Shown here: positions 26,082-35,050 of the stretch, piece after piece
How the letters are laid out: every line of letters starts with the position of its first letter
How positions within the stretch are numbered: position 1 is the first letter of the stretch
Virus record (IMG/VR): IMGVR_UViG_3300008952_000005
Location: 1-64,000 of that record
Length of the DNA: 64,000 nt
Reading direction: 5' to 3' (one strand)
Source of the DNA: a virus
Made by a program: the position numbers and the translations under genes
The notes under the pieces: generated by a model
What the model saw: only the letters and a program-made list of their open reading frames with translations
Databases searched by the model: none
Told to the model about the DNA's origin: nothing

Positions 26082-26846
26082 ATGAAAAGACTAATATTAA
26101 CGGTGATGTTGTTATTATTGCCAATCTCAGCATTCGCTGGAACAACAACAATCGTAAATGCAGGATCAAATGATGGTGCATTTAGAACCGTACTCACAAT
26201 GATTGGCGACAAAATAAATCACACTTTTGTACAAGCAAATAATCCAGTAATAGCCGAGAAACATTTTAACAAGAAAAATGTTCTTACTATGTGGAGTACA
26301 GAATGGACAGATGAAACATTACCAACAGTTGAAATGAACGAGAATACAATCGTTGCTGTTACAGCATACGAAACTATACTTTGTAGTAGAACTTACTCGT
26401 CTGTTAGTGAAATGTCTGGTCAAACAATTAAGATAGCAACGTGGGGTGATTCTCCAGTTGTTAAAAAGTTTCTTGATAACTATGGTACAGCAAATAATAT
26501 AACTTTTGAAATTGTTCCATATGACGGTAGTGGTGCTACTACTAGAGGTTATCTAGGTAAAGACGCTGATACAATTTTTACAATTCAAACTAAACAAGAT
26601 AAAGTAGAGGTAGACGGTAAATGTATTGCCTTTAGTGCTAATGGTGATTTAGACTTTGCGTTTGTTGATGTCCTAGTAGCAGTTAATGCTTCAAACGGTG
26701 CTCTTGAAGAATATAGAAATATAGTAAAAGAATTATCAACAACAGAAGCGTGGTTATCAGCAGTACCTACTACGTATGTTTTAAATAATGAAAATGCGGA
26801 ATCTTTAGTTTATAAAGTTAACGCTGCTATTGAGTTGAATAAGTAA
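26082..26846 (+). CDS. TctC-like periplasmic solute-binding protein
   Basis: Putative extracytoplasmic binding protein of a tripartite tricarboxylate transporter (TTT/Bug family). From ATG 26082 (AAGGA upstream) it is 254 aa with a clear signal peptide MKRLILTVMLLLLPISAFA; an ATG at 26046 would overlap the promoter -10 and disrupt the signal. The mature part has INxGSNDGAFRTV near the start, SVSEMSGQTIKIATWGDSPVVKKFL and VPYDGSGATTRGYLGKDADTIFT, matching the Bug pattern of a 'v.el.G..vkva' strand and 'vpYdG.g.a...l' loop. It is shorter than usual TctC (about 300 aa). It faces a TctA gene 1.1 kb away on the other strand. Ligand unknown; citrate or another carboxylate is possible. Confidence 0.65.
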   Translation: MKRLILTVMLLLLPISAFAGTTTIVNAGSNDGAFRTVLTMIGDKINHTFVQANNPVIAEKHFNKKNVLTMWSTEWTDETLPTVEMNENTIVAVTAYETILCSRTYSSVSEMSGQTIKIATWGDSPVVKKFLDNYGTANNITFEIVPYDGSGATTRGYLGKDADTIFTIQTKQDKVEVDGKCIAFSANGDLDFAFVDVLVAVNASNGALEEYRNIVKELSTTEAWLSAVPTTYVLNNENAESLVYKVNAAIELNK

Positions 26847-27963
26847 TACAATCCTGCAATTGAGAATTAACAGTCTGGTATGTTTTTAGCATATCAGACT
26901 CGTTAGTACCTTCTATAACAAAAGCTTGACGAACTCCACCCATTAGTAAATGTTGAAACTCTGGAATTATCATTCCAGGGTTTAATTTCCAATTATTCTT
27001 TGCTAGATATTTGATATGTGAAGTATCACTTACACTTTCAATCTTACCTGGTTTTAAAGTAGAAATTTTCCATAAGTATTGTTTTTTAAATATCATAGGA
27101 TTTTCTAATAATATATTACTAACAATTTTATTATTATGAATATCATCTAATATTTTTAATCCTTGACCTATTCTTGGATTAGCGTCTATAATCTTTAAAT
27201 GATAATCCCATTTATAAAAATCAGGTCCTGAAAAAAACATATTCTTTATGTTTAATTTTTTAATCATAGTATTCATAAAATAAGAAGATTTGTCTTGTAC
27301 ATCTATAGGCACTTCACTAGTAGGAACACTCATCCATTCTATAGGTTTATATTGTTTAATTTTACCTTTACTCCAAAATAAACATTTTGTTCCATAATAA
27401 TAAGGACCCCAAACTTCTGCTTCGTCAGGTAATTGTTCCTGCGCCATATATCTATTAAGTCTGTTATTAAACTTTTCATCTCTAAACCCTTTTTGATTAT
27501 CAGTAAAAAAGGAACTATCGCCAATTGAAAGTAAAAAATCTTTTTTATTATTAAAAGATATATAATCAAACTTTTTTTGATGTTTTATACCAGAACCTAT
27601 TATAGGTTTCGTTATAAAAGGTCTATCTTTAAATATATCTAAATCTTCTGGTTTTGTAGGTATGACACTATCGGGTATAAACTCTTTAAGACCTATATCA
27701 ATACAAAAATCATCCATCCTTTTTTTATCAGATAAAATATCAGCTGCTTCTGGTGATAGATTAGTTAAACCATACAGTTGTTCCAATTCAGCTTGTATAG
27801 GTAATAAACTTTCTGCAACTGTAAAAATTCTATCATAAGGTCCTACAATTTTATCAAAGTCTTCGGTAATTACATCCACTTCCTGACCAATAGATTTCAA
27901 TGCTCTTGAAAGGCATTCCCATTTATTCCAACCTCTCTTATATCCTAGTATTAAATTTTTCAT
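26827..27963 (-). CDS. ATP-grasp-fold ligase
   Basis: 378 aa. Contains ATP-grasp features: DKKRMDDFCIDIGLKEFIPDS (start of the A-domain), RPFITKPIIGSGIKHQ (phosphate/adenine-binding Lys and Gly-rich loop), and the C-terminal metal-binding KIIDANPRIGQG (Asp, Asn and Arg). ATP-grasp enzymes join a carboxylate, via an acylphosphate, to an amine or thiol. The substrate cannot be predicted. The ATG at 27963 overlaps the TctA stop by four bases (ATGA). It is last in the tight run methyltransferase - AspH-like hydroxylase - TctA - ATP-grasp. Its 3' end overlaps the convergent TctC gene by 20 bases. Confidence 0.75.
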   Translation of the reverse strand: MKNLILGYKRGWNKWECLSRALKSIGQEVDVITEDFDKIVGPYDRIFTVAESLLPIQAELEQLYGLTNLSPEAADILSDKKRMDDFCIDIGLKEFIPDSVIPTKPEDLDIFKDRPFITKPIIGSGIKHQKKFDYISFNNKKDFLLSIGDSSFFTDNQKGFRDEKFNNRLNRYMAQEQLPDEAEVWGPYYYGTKCLFWSKGKIKQYKPIEWMSVPTSEVPIDVQDKSSYFMNTMIKKLNIKNMFFSGPDFYKWDYHLKIIDANPRIGQGLKILDDIHNNKIVSNILLENPMIFKKQYLWKISTLKPGKIESVSDTSHIKYLAKNNWKLNPGMIIPEFQHLLMGGVRQAFVIEGTNESDMLKTYQTVNSQLQDCITYSTQ

Positions 27964-29228
27964 CCGTATATTACCATTACTCTCATTAAGTTATCCCAAA
28001 ACAAATCTGTTAAAAAATATCCATATAGTATTGGAAAAGTATCTACTCTCTTTAAATAATAACCTATTATACTTAATACAACCAATGATATTAACAACCA
28101 CTCTCTTACTGGATATATAATAATACTCATTAAAGAAATAAAAAGTAATATAAAATAAGTCAATACATTTTTATGTTTCTTCAAGTGATATGCTACCATA
28201 CCTAATAAATTAAAACACTTCCAAGATAAGAATAAACATATTGCTAATATGATTGGTATGTAATAGAATATATTAGTAAAGATAGATAGATTATCTACAT
28301 TAAAAACAAATCCTTGTGCTAGTATTAAATAGTAAATTAATACTTCACTACCAACAATAGGTATACCAAGTACTATTAAAGGTATCAAAGAACTTAACGC
28401 ACCACTATTGTTTGCTGATTCTGCTGCCGCTATTTTCTTTATATCTGTTTTAACTAAATTAGCACTTAAATAACTTCCTAAAATATTAGTTACTCCTGGT
28501 ACAAGACCACACCAAAAACCAACAAAACTTCCTACACCAGTTGCAGGTAATGTACTCTTTGCTATACCAAATTTTCTAATTGATTTTTGTTTAGACATCT
28601 TTAAATCTCTAAACTTTAATATTTCAGGTACAATATATAACCCTATCATTACAGCACTAAAAGGAATACCTAGAGTTAAATAGTCAAAACCAAATGTTCC
28701 CCAAGATTGAAAAGTTATATTATCAAATCCTATCTTTGCTAATATACCACCAAATAAAAATAGAAGTATAGTCTTCCATATCTTTTGTTTTGATAATAGA
28801 GTTAATAATAAAACTGCTAAACAAACAATAGATAGTTGTATAGTACTATTATAAAATTGAAATATACTATAGATACTAGGTAGAAATATTAAGAATAAAC
28901 CTATTGCAAATATAGAACCTAATGTACTTGAAATAGCATTAGTACTTACAGCAAGATGTCCTTCTCCCTTTAAGAATAGATTATGTCCGTGTCTAGCAGT
29001 AGTTACAGCGGCAGCGTCACCTGGTATTCCATAGAGAATACTTGTAACTGAATTTGTATAATTCGTTGTAAGAATAAGTGAAATATAAAATAGTAATATA
29101 TTAAAAGGGTCTAAAAAAAATAGTAAAGGATAGATTGTTGCAACTGCTAAAAAAGGTCCTGCACCAGGTATAATTCCGAAGACAACACCTGTCAATATTC
29201 CAATCAAACACCATACTAAACCAAACAT
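27960..29228 (-). CDS. tctA: TctA-family membrane transporter subunit
   Basis: Large membrane subunit of the TTT carboxylate transporter family, driven by an ion gradient and fed by TctC. 422 aa (family usually about 500), with about ten hydrophobic segments. Duplicated TctA motifs are visible: GVVFGIIPGAGPFLAVA near the start, TSILYGIPGDAAAVTTARHG (about 60-80), then in the second half GFWCGLVPGVTNILGS and AAAESANNSGALSSLIPLIVLGIP. The third subunit, small membrane TctB, was not found; some TTT systems lack or fuse it. Overlaps AspH-like upstream by 13 bases and ATP-grasp downstream by 4, so all are co-translated. Presence in a lytic-type phage suggests boosting uptake of a carboxylate during infection. 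Confidence 0.9.
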   Translation of the reverse strand: MFGLVWCLIGILTGVVFGIIPGAGPFLAVATIYPLLFFLDPFNILLFYISLILTTNYTNSVTSILYGIPGDAAAVTTARHGHNLFLKGEGHLAVSTNAISSTLGSIFAIGLFLIFLPSIYSIFQFYNSTIQLSIVCLAVLLLTLLSKQKIWKTILLFLFGGILAKIGFDNITFQSWGTFGFDYLTLGIPFSAVMIGLYIVPEILKFRDLKMSKQKSIRKFGIAKSTLPATGVGSFVGFWCGLVPGVTNILGSYLSANLVKTDIKKIAAAESANNSGALSSLIPLIVLGIPIVGSEVLIYYLILAQGFVFNVDNLSIFTNIFYYIPIILAICLFLSWKCFNLLGMVAYHLKKHKNVLTYFILLFISLMSIIIYPVREWLLISLVVLSIIGYYLKRVDTFPILYGYFLTDLFWDNLMRVMVIYG

Positions 29229-29713
29229 AACTGGTTATCAACGTCTATGGAAGATAAAGACTGGGTTTGATATGCTCCAACAATATGAATACGGTCTACT
29301 TTTGAACAATTTAAAGCAGTATGTTTTTGTGTTGTATCTATAACATACGCCGTACCATCAGCAGGTAAATGAACCATTTTACCATTTAATAACAACCAAC
29401 AATGTTCGTGTGTTTGTATTGGTATATGAAGTCTTTTAGTTTTATCATTATGCCAATAGTAGCAAGTTTTAGGTTTCATTTTCATTAATCTTGTTCTTAC
29501 AATATTATTAAATTTAATAATTGAATTAATATATGGTATATCAAATAGTGGAATATTAAAGTTTTTTTCAGTTTCATCAACAATTAAATAATTTTGACCA
29601 ATAGTAGGTGCAATAGGATTCATATCTTTAGTGTCACCTTGTAAATATATTTGATAATCATATTCAGGCAATGTTGATAATTCTTTTTTAATTCTTTCTA
29701 AATCGTATTTCAT
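29216..29713 (-). CDS. Aspartyl/asparaginyl beta-hydroxylase-like oxygenase
   Basis: 165 aa cupin-fold protein resembling the AspH/Asp_Arg_Hydrox group. Residues CYYWHNDKTKRLHIPIQTHEHCWLLLNGK contain the family H-x-D-like N-D pair and RLHIPI strand, with HTALNCSKVDRIHIVGAY supplying the distal His and the Arg that holds 2-oxoglutarate. It is probably an Fe(II)/2OG enzyme hydroxylating an Asp, Asn or small amine acid derivative. ATG at 29713 overlaps the methyltransferase stop (ATGA). Shares an operon with TctA and ATP-grasp; the shared substrate is unknown. Confidence 0.7.
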   Translation of the reverse strand: MKYDLERIKKELSTLPEYDYQIYLQGDTKDMNPIAPTIGQNYLIVDETEKNFNIPLFDIPYINSIIKFNNIVRTRLMKMKPKTCYYWHNDKTKRLHIPIQTHEHCWLLLNGKMVHLPADGTAYVIDTTQKHTALNCSKVDRIHIVGAYQTQSLSSIDVDNQLCLV

Positions 29714-30282
29714 TTTACTCCTATCACCATATATCTATCACAATTTTCCAATTTCAAAGTACCCCTATATAATATTTTTTCTAATTTTAAAGTCTTCTCA
29801 AATTCTATTACACTATTATGACAATTAATATGTTCTTTTATTTTAAAATAATTGTTTGATTGTAATATAACTAACGCACTCTTTTTTATTCTTTTCAACA
29901 TATCATCAATAACCTTTTGTTCAAGGTGTTCGCAAGAAGTACATACAACTACATCATATGTTTTAAAATTAAAGTATTCTATTTTAGCAGTTGCAAAGGT
30001 AACACCTGGATAAAGTTGATGTCCTATGGTTTTACATTGTGGGTCCTTATCAAAAGAAATAACTACATTTTCTACAAGTCCTGATTTTATTTTATTCGCT
30101 AAATTACCATACCAACCAGCAGCCACACATATTTTAGGATTATCAAAAAATTTAAAGTATTCTATTGACTTTTCTATAAGCCAATCTTTGCTTTTTTCCT
30201 GGTTATCGTTTATTGAGTTTATGATAGACTTGACTTGTTTGTCCGTGGTCACCCTATCAATCACCTGTAATATTGTATCCAT
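29710..30282 (-). CDS. Putative SAM-dependent methyltransferase
   Basis: 190 aa Rossmann-like protein. The segment KICVAAGWYGNLANKI (about 55-70) gives the glycine loop, VVISFDKDPQCKTIG the acidic end of strand 2, and YDVVVCTSCEHLEQKVIDDML the post-I motif with a following helix, as in class I methyltransferases. Motifs are somewhat degenerate, so it could be a non-catalytic relative. First gene of the coupled minus-strand unit, 25 bases after a late promoter. No substrate is evident; if the operon makes a small molecule it may methylate it, which is speculation. Confidence 0.6.
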   Translation of the reverse strand: MDTILQVIDRVTTDKQVKSIINSINDNQEKSKDWLIEKSIEYFKFFDNPKICVAAGWYGNLANKIKSGLVENVVISFDKDPQCKTIGHQLYPGVTFATAKIEYFNFKTYDVVVCTSCEHLEQKVIDDMLKRIKKSALVILQSNNYFKIKEHINCHNSVIEFEKTLKLEKILYRGTLKLENCDRYMVIGVK

Positions 30283-30306
30283 AATCTTTACTAAATAGTC
30301 TAGTAA

Positions 30307-30314
30307 TATTTATA
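30307..30314 (-). promoter_or_regulatory. Late promoter for methyltransferase-AspH-TctA-ATP-grasp unit
   Basis: Exact TATAAATA on the minus strand, 24 bases upstream of ATG 30282, in the divergent gap to the glycosyltransferase cluster. It suggests the transporter operon is expressed late with the virion genes. Confidence 0.65.
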
Positions 30315-30319
30315 AGAGT

Positions 30320-31213
30320 ATGAGGATGATGAAAAGAGTAATTTATAGTATCTATGTTGATGTACCAGCGAAAGAACATTTTGGTAAACTAGAGCCAGCT
30401 AGAATTGGTAGTTATAATAAACTTGCAAAAGCTAATAAAGTAAGAAACGCTTTTAAAAAGCATTACAACAAACTACTTGAATCTAAACAACGCTATAGTA
30501 AAGCTATAGGTGTACCTTTCTTAATGTATGAGTATGATAAACAATATCAAACCTTTGAAAAGAATTTACTTAAAGACTTTCCAGAAATAACAGGATATGA
30601 AGTAGTCAATTTCTACAAGATACATTTACTTTGTCAATTAGCAAAAGAATATGATGAAATTTTGTATTTAGATTTTGATGCTATACCTGTGACCAAAGAT
30701 TCCTTTTTTGACGCTTGGGATTTATCAAAAGGTATTTGTGTCTATCATAATAATCATATGGTTAATGTTAACCGTGTTCCTATTGATGACCTTGTAGAAA
30801 GTACCAGAAGTCCATCAGCAAAATATTATAATTGCCAAGCTATGCTTCTTGAAAAAGGACATCAACCAGATAATGATGTAATCAATACTGGTATCATTGG
30901 AGCTAGAAAAGAAGATATACTTAAACTAAATTATTTTGCTGAGTTTAAAGATACAATAGATTTAATGACTAAATTAAAAGATGAAAAAGATGGTATGTAC
31001 CCTAGTAATATTACCAAAATGTTTCGCTATGATAATGAAACAATCTTTTCTTATAAACTAAAAACAAATAATGTTAATGTACAATGGTTTGATAACAAAT
31101 GGCATTACTTTTTTGATAGACAACACTTTATAGAAAAAGGAACAAAAATAGTACACGCTGTCTGTAAAGAATTTGATGTTGTATGGAGGTTTGATGAAAA
31201 ACATAATTTATAG
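30320..31213 (+). CDS. Glycosyltransferase-like protein (DxD), copy 1
   Basis: 297 aa, or 294 aa if translation starts at the ATG at 30329 (MKRVIYSI, which aligns with the paralogue). The YDEILYLDFDAIPVTKDSFFD segment has the DxD metal/nucleotide-sugar site of GT-A-fold transferases (family 8/32-like). VNFYKIHLLCQLAKEYDEI precedes it. The C-terminus has NVQWFDNKWHYFFD. It is clearly paralogous to the next gene (VIYSIYV versus IIYSIYI; DFDAIP versus DFDVVP). Starts the plus-strand cluster; no convincing promoter was seen. Donor sugar and acceptor unknown. Confidence 0.7.
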   Translation: MRMMKRVIYSIYVDVPAKEHFGKLEPARIGSYNKLAKANKVRNAFKKHYNKLLESKQRYSKAIGVPFLMYEYDKQYQTFEKNLLKDFPEITGYEVVNFYKIHLLCQLAKEYDEILYLDFDAIPVTKDSFFDAWDLSKGICVYHNNHMVNVNRVPIDDLVESTRSPSAKYYNCQAMLLEKGHQPDNDVINTGIIGARKEDILKLNYFAEFKDTIDLMTKLKDEKDGMYPSNITKMFRYDNETIFSYKLKTNNVNVQWFDNKWHYFFDRQHFIEKGTKIVHAVCKEFDVVWRFDEKHNL

Positions 31214-32072
31214 TATCTATATAGAAAATGATGATACGAATTTAATGGATAGACACCAGGTTACCAAAGTCCAATTAAAAAAACATTTTCAAAAACTATT
31301 AGATGTTAAGAAAGAATATGCTAAGCATTGCAATGCTGAATATAGACTTTATGAAAATGATACCTACTGGCAAAAATTTAAAAAGAAATATAATGTTTAT
31401 CAATTTGATACCATCAATCTATACAAGATACATTTATGGGAAGAGTTAGGTAAGGAATATGATAATGTTCTTTACTTTGATTTTGATGTAGTACCTAACA
31501 CAACTGAATCCTTTTTTGAAAAATTTGATTTGAATAAGATATGTGTTCACGCAATTAATTCAACCCAAGAAAATACTTGGTCTCAAAGTGATATTAAAAA
31601 ATTTAAAAAAAATGATGTTGATTTTGAAACTATAATGTCCCATAAAGACAGATATAATATGTATGTTAAAGCAATGTGTAAAAAAGCAATGCTAGCAATA
31701 GACAATAATTATAAAGCAGATTATTTAATTCCTAATACAGCAATATTAGGAGGCAATTCAACCATCATAAAAGAACTAAAATTTACAGAGCGTTTAGATG
31801 ATATGATAGCAATATTAAACCAAGCAAAAGAAGAAAAACTATTTGGAGAGAATATATCAAAACTATTCTTTGCAAATAATGAAGTCTTTTTTCAATATCT
31901 AGTAGATAAATATAAACTACAATGGTATAATTTACCTTACGAATGGCATACTTATATTATGGAAGCTGGAGGTAAATTTGCTAATGATGAAATATCAAAA
32001 GAAATAATATCAAAAGCAAAACTAGTACATTTAATAAACAAAAGATTTGACGAACTATGGGAGGTAATATAA
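31194..32072 (+). CDS. Glycosyltransferase-like protein (DxD), copy 2
   Basis: 292 aa from ATG 31194, chosen because TGGAGG lies just upstream; overlaps the previous gene by 20 bases. Same architecture as the preceding gene: KNIIYSIYIEND start, INLYKIHLWEELGKEYDNVLYFDFDVVPNTTESFF with the DFD motif, C-terminal LQWYNLPYEWHTYIMEAG. Local duplication followed by divergence is the simplest reading. It ends with TAATG shared with the radical SAM gene. Role probably in glycan synthesis or glycosylation; target unknown. Confidence 0.7.
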   Translation: MKNIIYSIYIENDDTNLMDRHQVTKVQLKKHFQKLLDVKKEYAKHCNAEYRLYENDTYWQKFKKKYNVYQFDTINLYKIHLWEELGKEYDNVLYFDFDVVPNTTESFFEKFDLNKICVHAINSTQENTWSQSDIKKFKKNDVDFETIMSHKDRYNMYVKAMCKKAMLAIDNNYKADYLIPNTAILGGNSTIIKELKFTERLDDMIAILNQAKEEKLFGENISKLFFANNEVFFQYLVDKYKLQWYNLPYEWHTYIMEAGGKFANDEISKEIISKAKLVHLINKRFDELWEVI

Positions 32073-33214
32073 TGTGGAAATTTCCTATTGACATAATGCT
32101 AGATGTAACTACTCGTTGCAATGCTGGTTGTCCTCAATGTCATAGAACCGATCCAATGGGTTTAAAAAAAGCTAGTTGGTTACCAGATATTAGTTGGACT
32201 TTAGAAGAATTTAAACAAGCTCTTCCTGAAAAATTATGTAAACACATTTATAATTATGATTTCTGTGGAACCTGGGGTGATTGTTTAACCAATCCAGATA
32301 TATTACCTATGGTAAAATATATTAAAGAAAATGCCCATCCCGAAGTTTCTATTTGCATTAATACAAATGGTTCATTGAGAAATGAGGAGTTTTGGTGGGA
32401 TTTAGGTGTAGCAGGTGGTAAAAACCTACAAGTTGTTTTTTGTGTTGAAGGTACAAACCAAGAAATGCACCAAAATTATAGACAATTTACTTTCTTGAAA
32501 AAAATATTTGACAATATGGATACACTTGCACTTACGAAAGCAGTAATAAGAACACAAACTTTAGTGTGGAAACATAATGAAAAACATTTACCTGAAATTG
32601 AAAAAATGTGTATGGATCACGGTTCAATAAGACACCATTTTGTTGCAACTGATAGATGGCACGAAGGAGATAATTTAAAATTTTCTATTAAAGGTAAACC
32701 AGGAATTTTAGAAGCAACCTCACCAGATTGGCAAAAAGTTTTTAGACAAACACACCAAGAACTTTCCAATACACAAGCAAGAAGTGAACTTGATAATAGA
32801 CCAAACTATACCAGAATAGATAGAAGAAGATTTACAACACAAAAGATTAAAGTAGGTGTAGGTGAACATAAATTAATGAAAAAATTAGAACAAAAAGCAA
32901 AAACTTGCCCGATTAACTGTGAATGGGGAGTTAGAAACAAAGTTGTAATTAATCCAGATGGTCAAGTTTTACCTTGTTGTTATTTCTGTAATCCTCATTA
33001 CTATCATAAAAACGACCCAAAAATGAGAAAACGATTTATAGAACATCCAATTATGCAAGAATATCAAAAACACCAAAAAGAACTTAATGTATTTTCTGCT
33101 AATTTAATGGATATAATTTCTCACCAATGGTTTCAAAAAACATTACCAGATAGTTGGAACACACCTAATCCAGTATCTCAATGTTCCAAATATTGTCAGA
33201 ACTATAAATTATAA
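32072..33214 (+). CDS. Radical SAM enzyme with SPASM-like C-terminal Cys cluster
   Basis: 380 aa from ATG 32072 (GGGAGG upstream). Radical SAM site DVTTRCNAGCPQCHR (CxxxCxxC, residues about 11-18) binds the 4Fe-4S cluster that cleaves S-adenosylmethionine. DFCGTWGDCLTNPDILPMV follows as the usual GGE-like/strand-3 region (here FCGTWGD). The C-terminal region CPINCEWGVRNKVVINPDGQVLPCCYFCNP and CSKYC has SPASM/twitch-type cysteines for extra clusters. SPASM enzymes commonly modify peptides or sugars. TAATG junctions on both sides indicate coupled expression with the GT-like genes. Confidence 0.85.
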   Translation: MWKFPIDIMLDVTTRCNAGCPQCHRTDPMGLKKASWLPDISWTLEEFKQALPEKLCKHIYNYDFCGTWGDCLTNPDILPMVKYIKENAHPEVSICINTNGSLRNEEFWWDLGVAGGKNLQVVFCVEGTNQEMHQNYRQFTFLKKIFDNMDTLALTKAVIRTQTLVWKHNEKHLPEIEKMCMDHGSIRHHFVATDRWHEGDNLKFSIKGKPGILEATSPDWQKVFRQTHQELSNTQARSELDNRPNYTRIDRRRFTTQKIKVGVGEHKLMKKLEQKAKTCPINCEWGVRNKVVINPDGQVLPCCYFCNPHYYHKNDPKMRKRFIEHPIMQEYQKHQKELNVFSANLMDIISHQWFQKTLPDSWNTPNPVSQCSKYCQNYKL

Positions 33215-34392
33215 TGTTTGAATCTGAAATAAAAAAATTCTATGAAGATAATAAGGCATATTGCACTATGCCCTTTAAAGAAATTTATTCGGATAGTGCT
33301 GGTCGTTATAGACTTTGCTGCCACGCAAAACAATATATACCTATAAACAAATATAATGTTAATAACACTACACCATTTAAATTTTTTAAATCTCCTGAAA
33401 TGGAAGAGTTAAGAAATAAAATGTTAGCAGGTAAACAAGTGGATGCTTGTAGAGTATGTTATAAATTAGAAGAAACAAGTGGCGAATCATATAGAAATGG
33501 AGTAGGGTCAGAAACATTTAGTAAAAATTTAGGAATACTTTTAGAACCTAATAGAGTAGGAATAAAATTAAGAGTACATAGCACCTATTGTAATTTGAGT
33601 TGTTATATGTGTCATCCTTTTAATTCATCTACTAGAAGAAATGAAGTGAAAGAAATTTATGGTCCAAATGCTTTATCAGGTATCGCTGGTGCCACTATGG
33701 GTTGGGCAAATGAATCATTTAAAAGTGTAAATCATAAAGAATGGAATGATATTAAAAAAGATATTTTAGATAATGCTGATTTATTAGGTTATATGAATAT
33801 GACTGGCGGGGAACCTTTACAATTACCAAAACAATGGGAACTTTTAGATGAAATACCAAAAGAACACGCAAAACATATCACTTTATATTTTAATACCAAC
33901 TTAACAGAATTAAGATGGAAAAAGTGGAATATATTTGATTATGTTGATAAATTTGAAAAAATAGAATTTGGAGTATCGTGTGACCACTATGGAAGAAAAT
34001 TAGATTGGATGAGATATCCTATTGATAGAGTAAAATTTGAATCTAATTTAAAAGAGGCAAAAGATTTAATAAAAGAAATAAATTTGACCTCTTCAATATT
34101 AAACATTTTTGATTTAATTGAAATTAGAAATTACTATAGGGACAACTTTGGCATACCTATGACATTTCAAAATATAGTTAGAGGACCTTTTATGTTATCA
34201 ATAAGAAATCTAAAACAAAAAGATAAAGATATATTATTAAAAAAATATGAAAAACTACCTGACTATAGTTATATAAAATCAGAATTATTATTAAAACCTT
34301 TTGATCCTAACCATAAAGAAATGAAAAAATATTGTGATGACTTATCTAAACATAGAAACTTTAACTGGCGTGAACTTTGGAATGAATTTTAA
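33214..34392 (+). CDS. Radical SAM enzyme with N-terminal twitch-like Cys motif
   Basis: 392 aa. The N-terminal part has CTMPFKEIYSDSAGRYRLCCHAKQ and, about 45 residues later, ACRVCYKLEE, a twitch/SPASM-like half placed before the core. The radical SAM core begins at STYCNLSCYMCHPF (CxxxCxxC), with MTGGEPLQL as the GGEP SAM-binding motif. This domain order (auxiliary Cys region first) is typical of 'twitch domain-containing radical SAM' phage and bacterial proteins. Overlaps neighbours by 1 and 11 bases. Substrate unknown. Confidence 0.85.
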   Translation: MFESEIKKFYEDNKAYCTMPFKEIYSDSAGRYRLCCHAKQYIPINKYNVNNTTPFKFFKSPEMEELRNKMLAGKQVDACRVCYKLEETSGESYRNGVGSETFSKNLGILLEPNRVGIKLRVHSTYCNLSCYMCHPFNSSTRRNEVKEIYGPNALSGIAGATMGWANESFKSVNHKEWNDIKKDILDNADLLGYMNMTGGEPLQLPKQWELLDEIPKEHAKHITLYFNTNLTELRWKKWNIFDYVDKFEKIEFGVSCDHYGRKLDWMRYPIDRVKFESNLKEAKDLIKEINLTSSILNIFDLIEIRNYYRDNFGIPMTFQNIVRGPFMLSIRNLKQKDKDILLKKYEKLPDYSYIKSELLLKPFDPNHKEMKKYCDDLSKHRNFNWRELWNEF

Positions 34393-35050
34393 AGATAGAA
34401 ATATTAACATTGATTTAACCTTTAGATGTCCTTTAGAATGTCCAAAATGTTTGCGACAAGCTATTAGAGATATAGGATTTAAAATACCAGGTCAAGATAT
34501 GCCATTAGATGACCTTAAAAAAATGGCAAATTACTTTAAAGGATTAATTTTTTGTGGTCAAATTTCTGACCCTATATTTCATCCAAAATTTATAGAAATA
34601 TTAAAGTATTGTTCAGACAATAATATACCGACAATAATTAATACCGCTGCTTCACAAAGACCTATGAAGTGGTATAAAAAAGCATTTGAAGCACACCCTA
34701 AAGCAGAATGGTTATTTGGTATAGATGGTTTACCTGAAGATAGCCATAAGTATAGAATACACCAAGATGGCAAACATCTTTTTGAAATGATGAAATTATG
34801 TGCTAAAATGGGTCTTACTTCTCGTTGGCAATATATTGTTTTTAATTACAATGAAAATGATATAGAAACTTGTAGCAAAATGGCAAGAGATAATGGTATT
34901 CTATTTGATGTAATTTATTCAGGTCGTTGGAGTACAAGAGATAAGTATAAACCTAAACATCCAAATCTATATTTAAATAGTAAACAAAATTCATTGAACA
35001 AGTTTTTCCCAAAAAAATTTAGTAAAGGATTGAAAGAAATAGAATGGTAA
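34382..35050 (+). CDS. Radical SAM core protein lacking its SPASM domain
   Basis: 222 aa from ATG 34382; earlier in-frame starts lie inside the previous gene. INIDLTFRCPLECPKCLRQ has CxxxCxxC; GLIFCGQISDPIFHP is the strand-2 motif similar to FCGxxGDP in the first radical SAM of the cluster. The protein stops where a SPASM domain would be expected, and the next gene begins with that type of Cys motif, so the two may form one enzyme from two chains. Overlaps the next gene by seven bases. Confidence 0.8.
   Translation: MNFKDRNINIDLTFRCPLECPKCLRQAIRDIGFKIPGQDMPLDDLKKMANYFKGLIFCGQISDPIFHPKFIEILKYCSDNNIPTIINTAASQRPMKWYKKAFEAHPKAEWLFGIDGLPEDSHKYRIHQDGKHLFEMMKLCAKMGLTSRWQYIVFNYNENDIETCSKMARDNGILFDVIYSGRWSTRDKYKPKHPNLYLNSKQNSLNKFFPKKFSKGLKEIEW

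Noticed and set aside
30230-30260. Promoter for the glycosyltransferase cluster (TTGACT at 30230, TATCAA at 30255)
   Set aside because: Spacer is 19 bp and the -10 is weak; located inside the divergent methyltransferase gene. Not strong enough to call.
32072-35050. Radical SAM genes as HemN (oxygen-independent coproporphyrinogen oxidase) or HemW
   Set aside because: They lack the HemN signature CxxxCxYC and carry SPASM/twitch-type cysteines; the phage uses the unrelated HemF.
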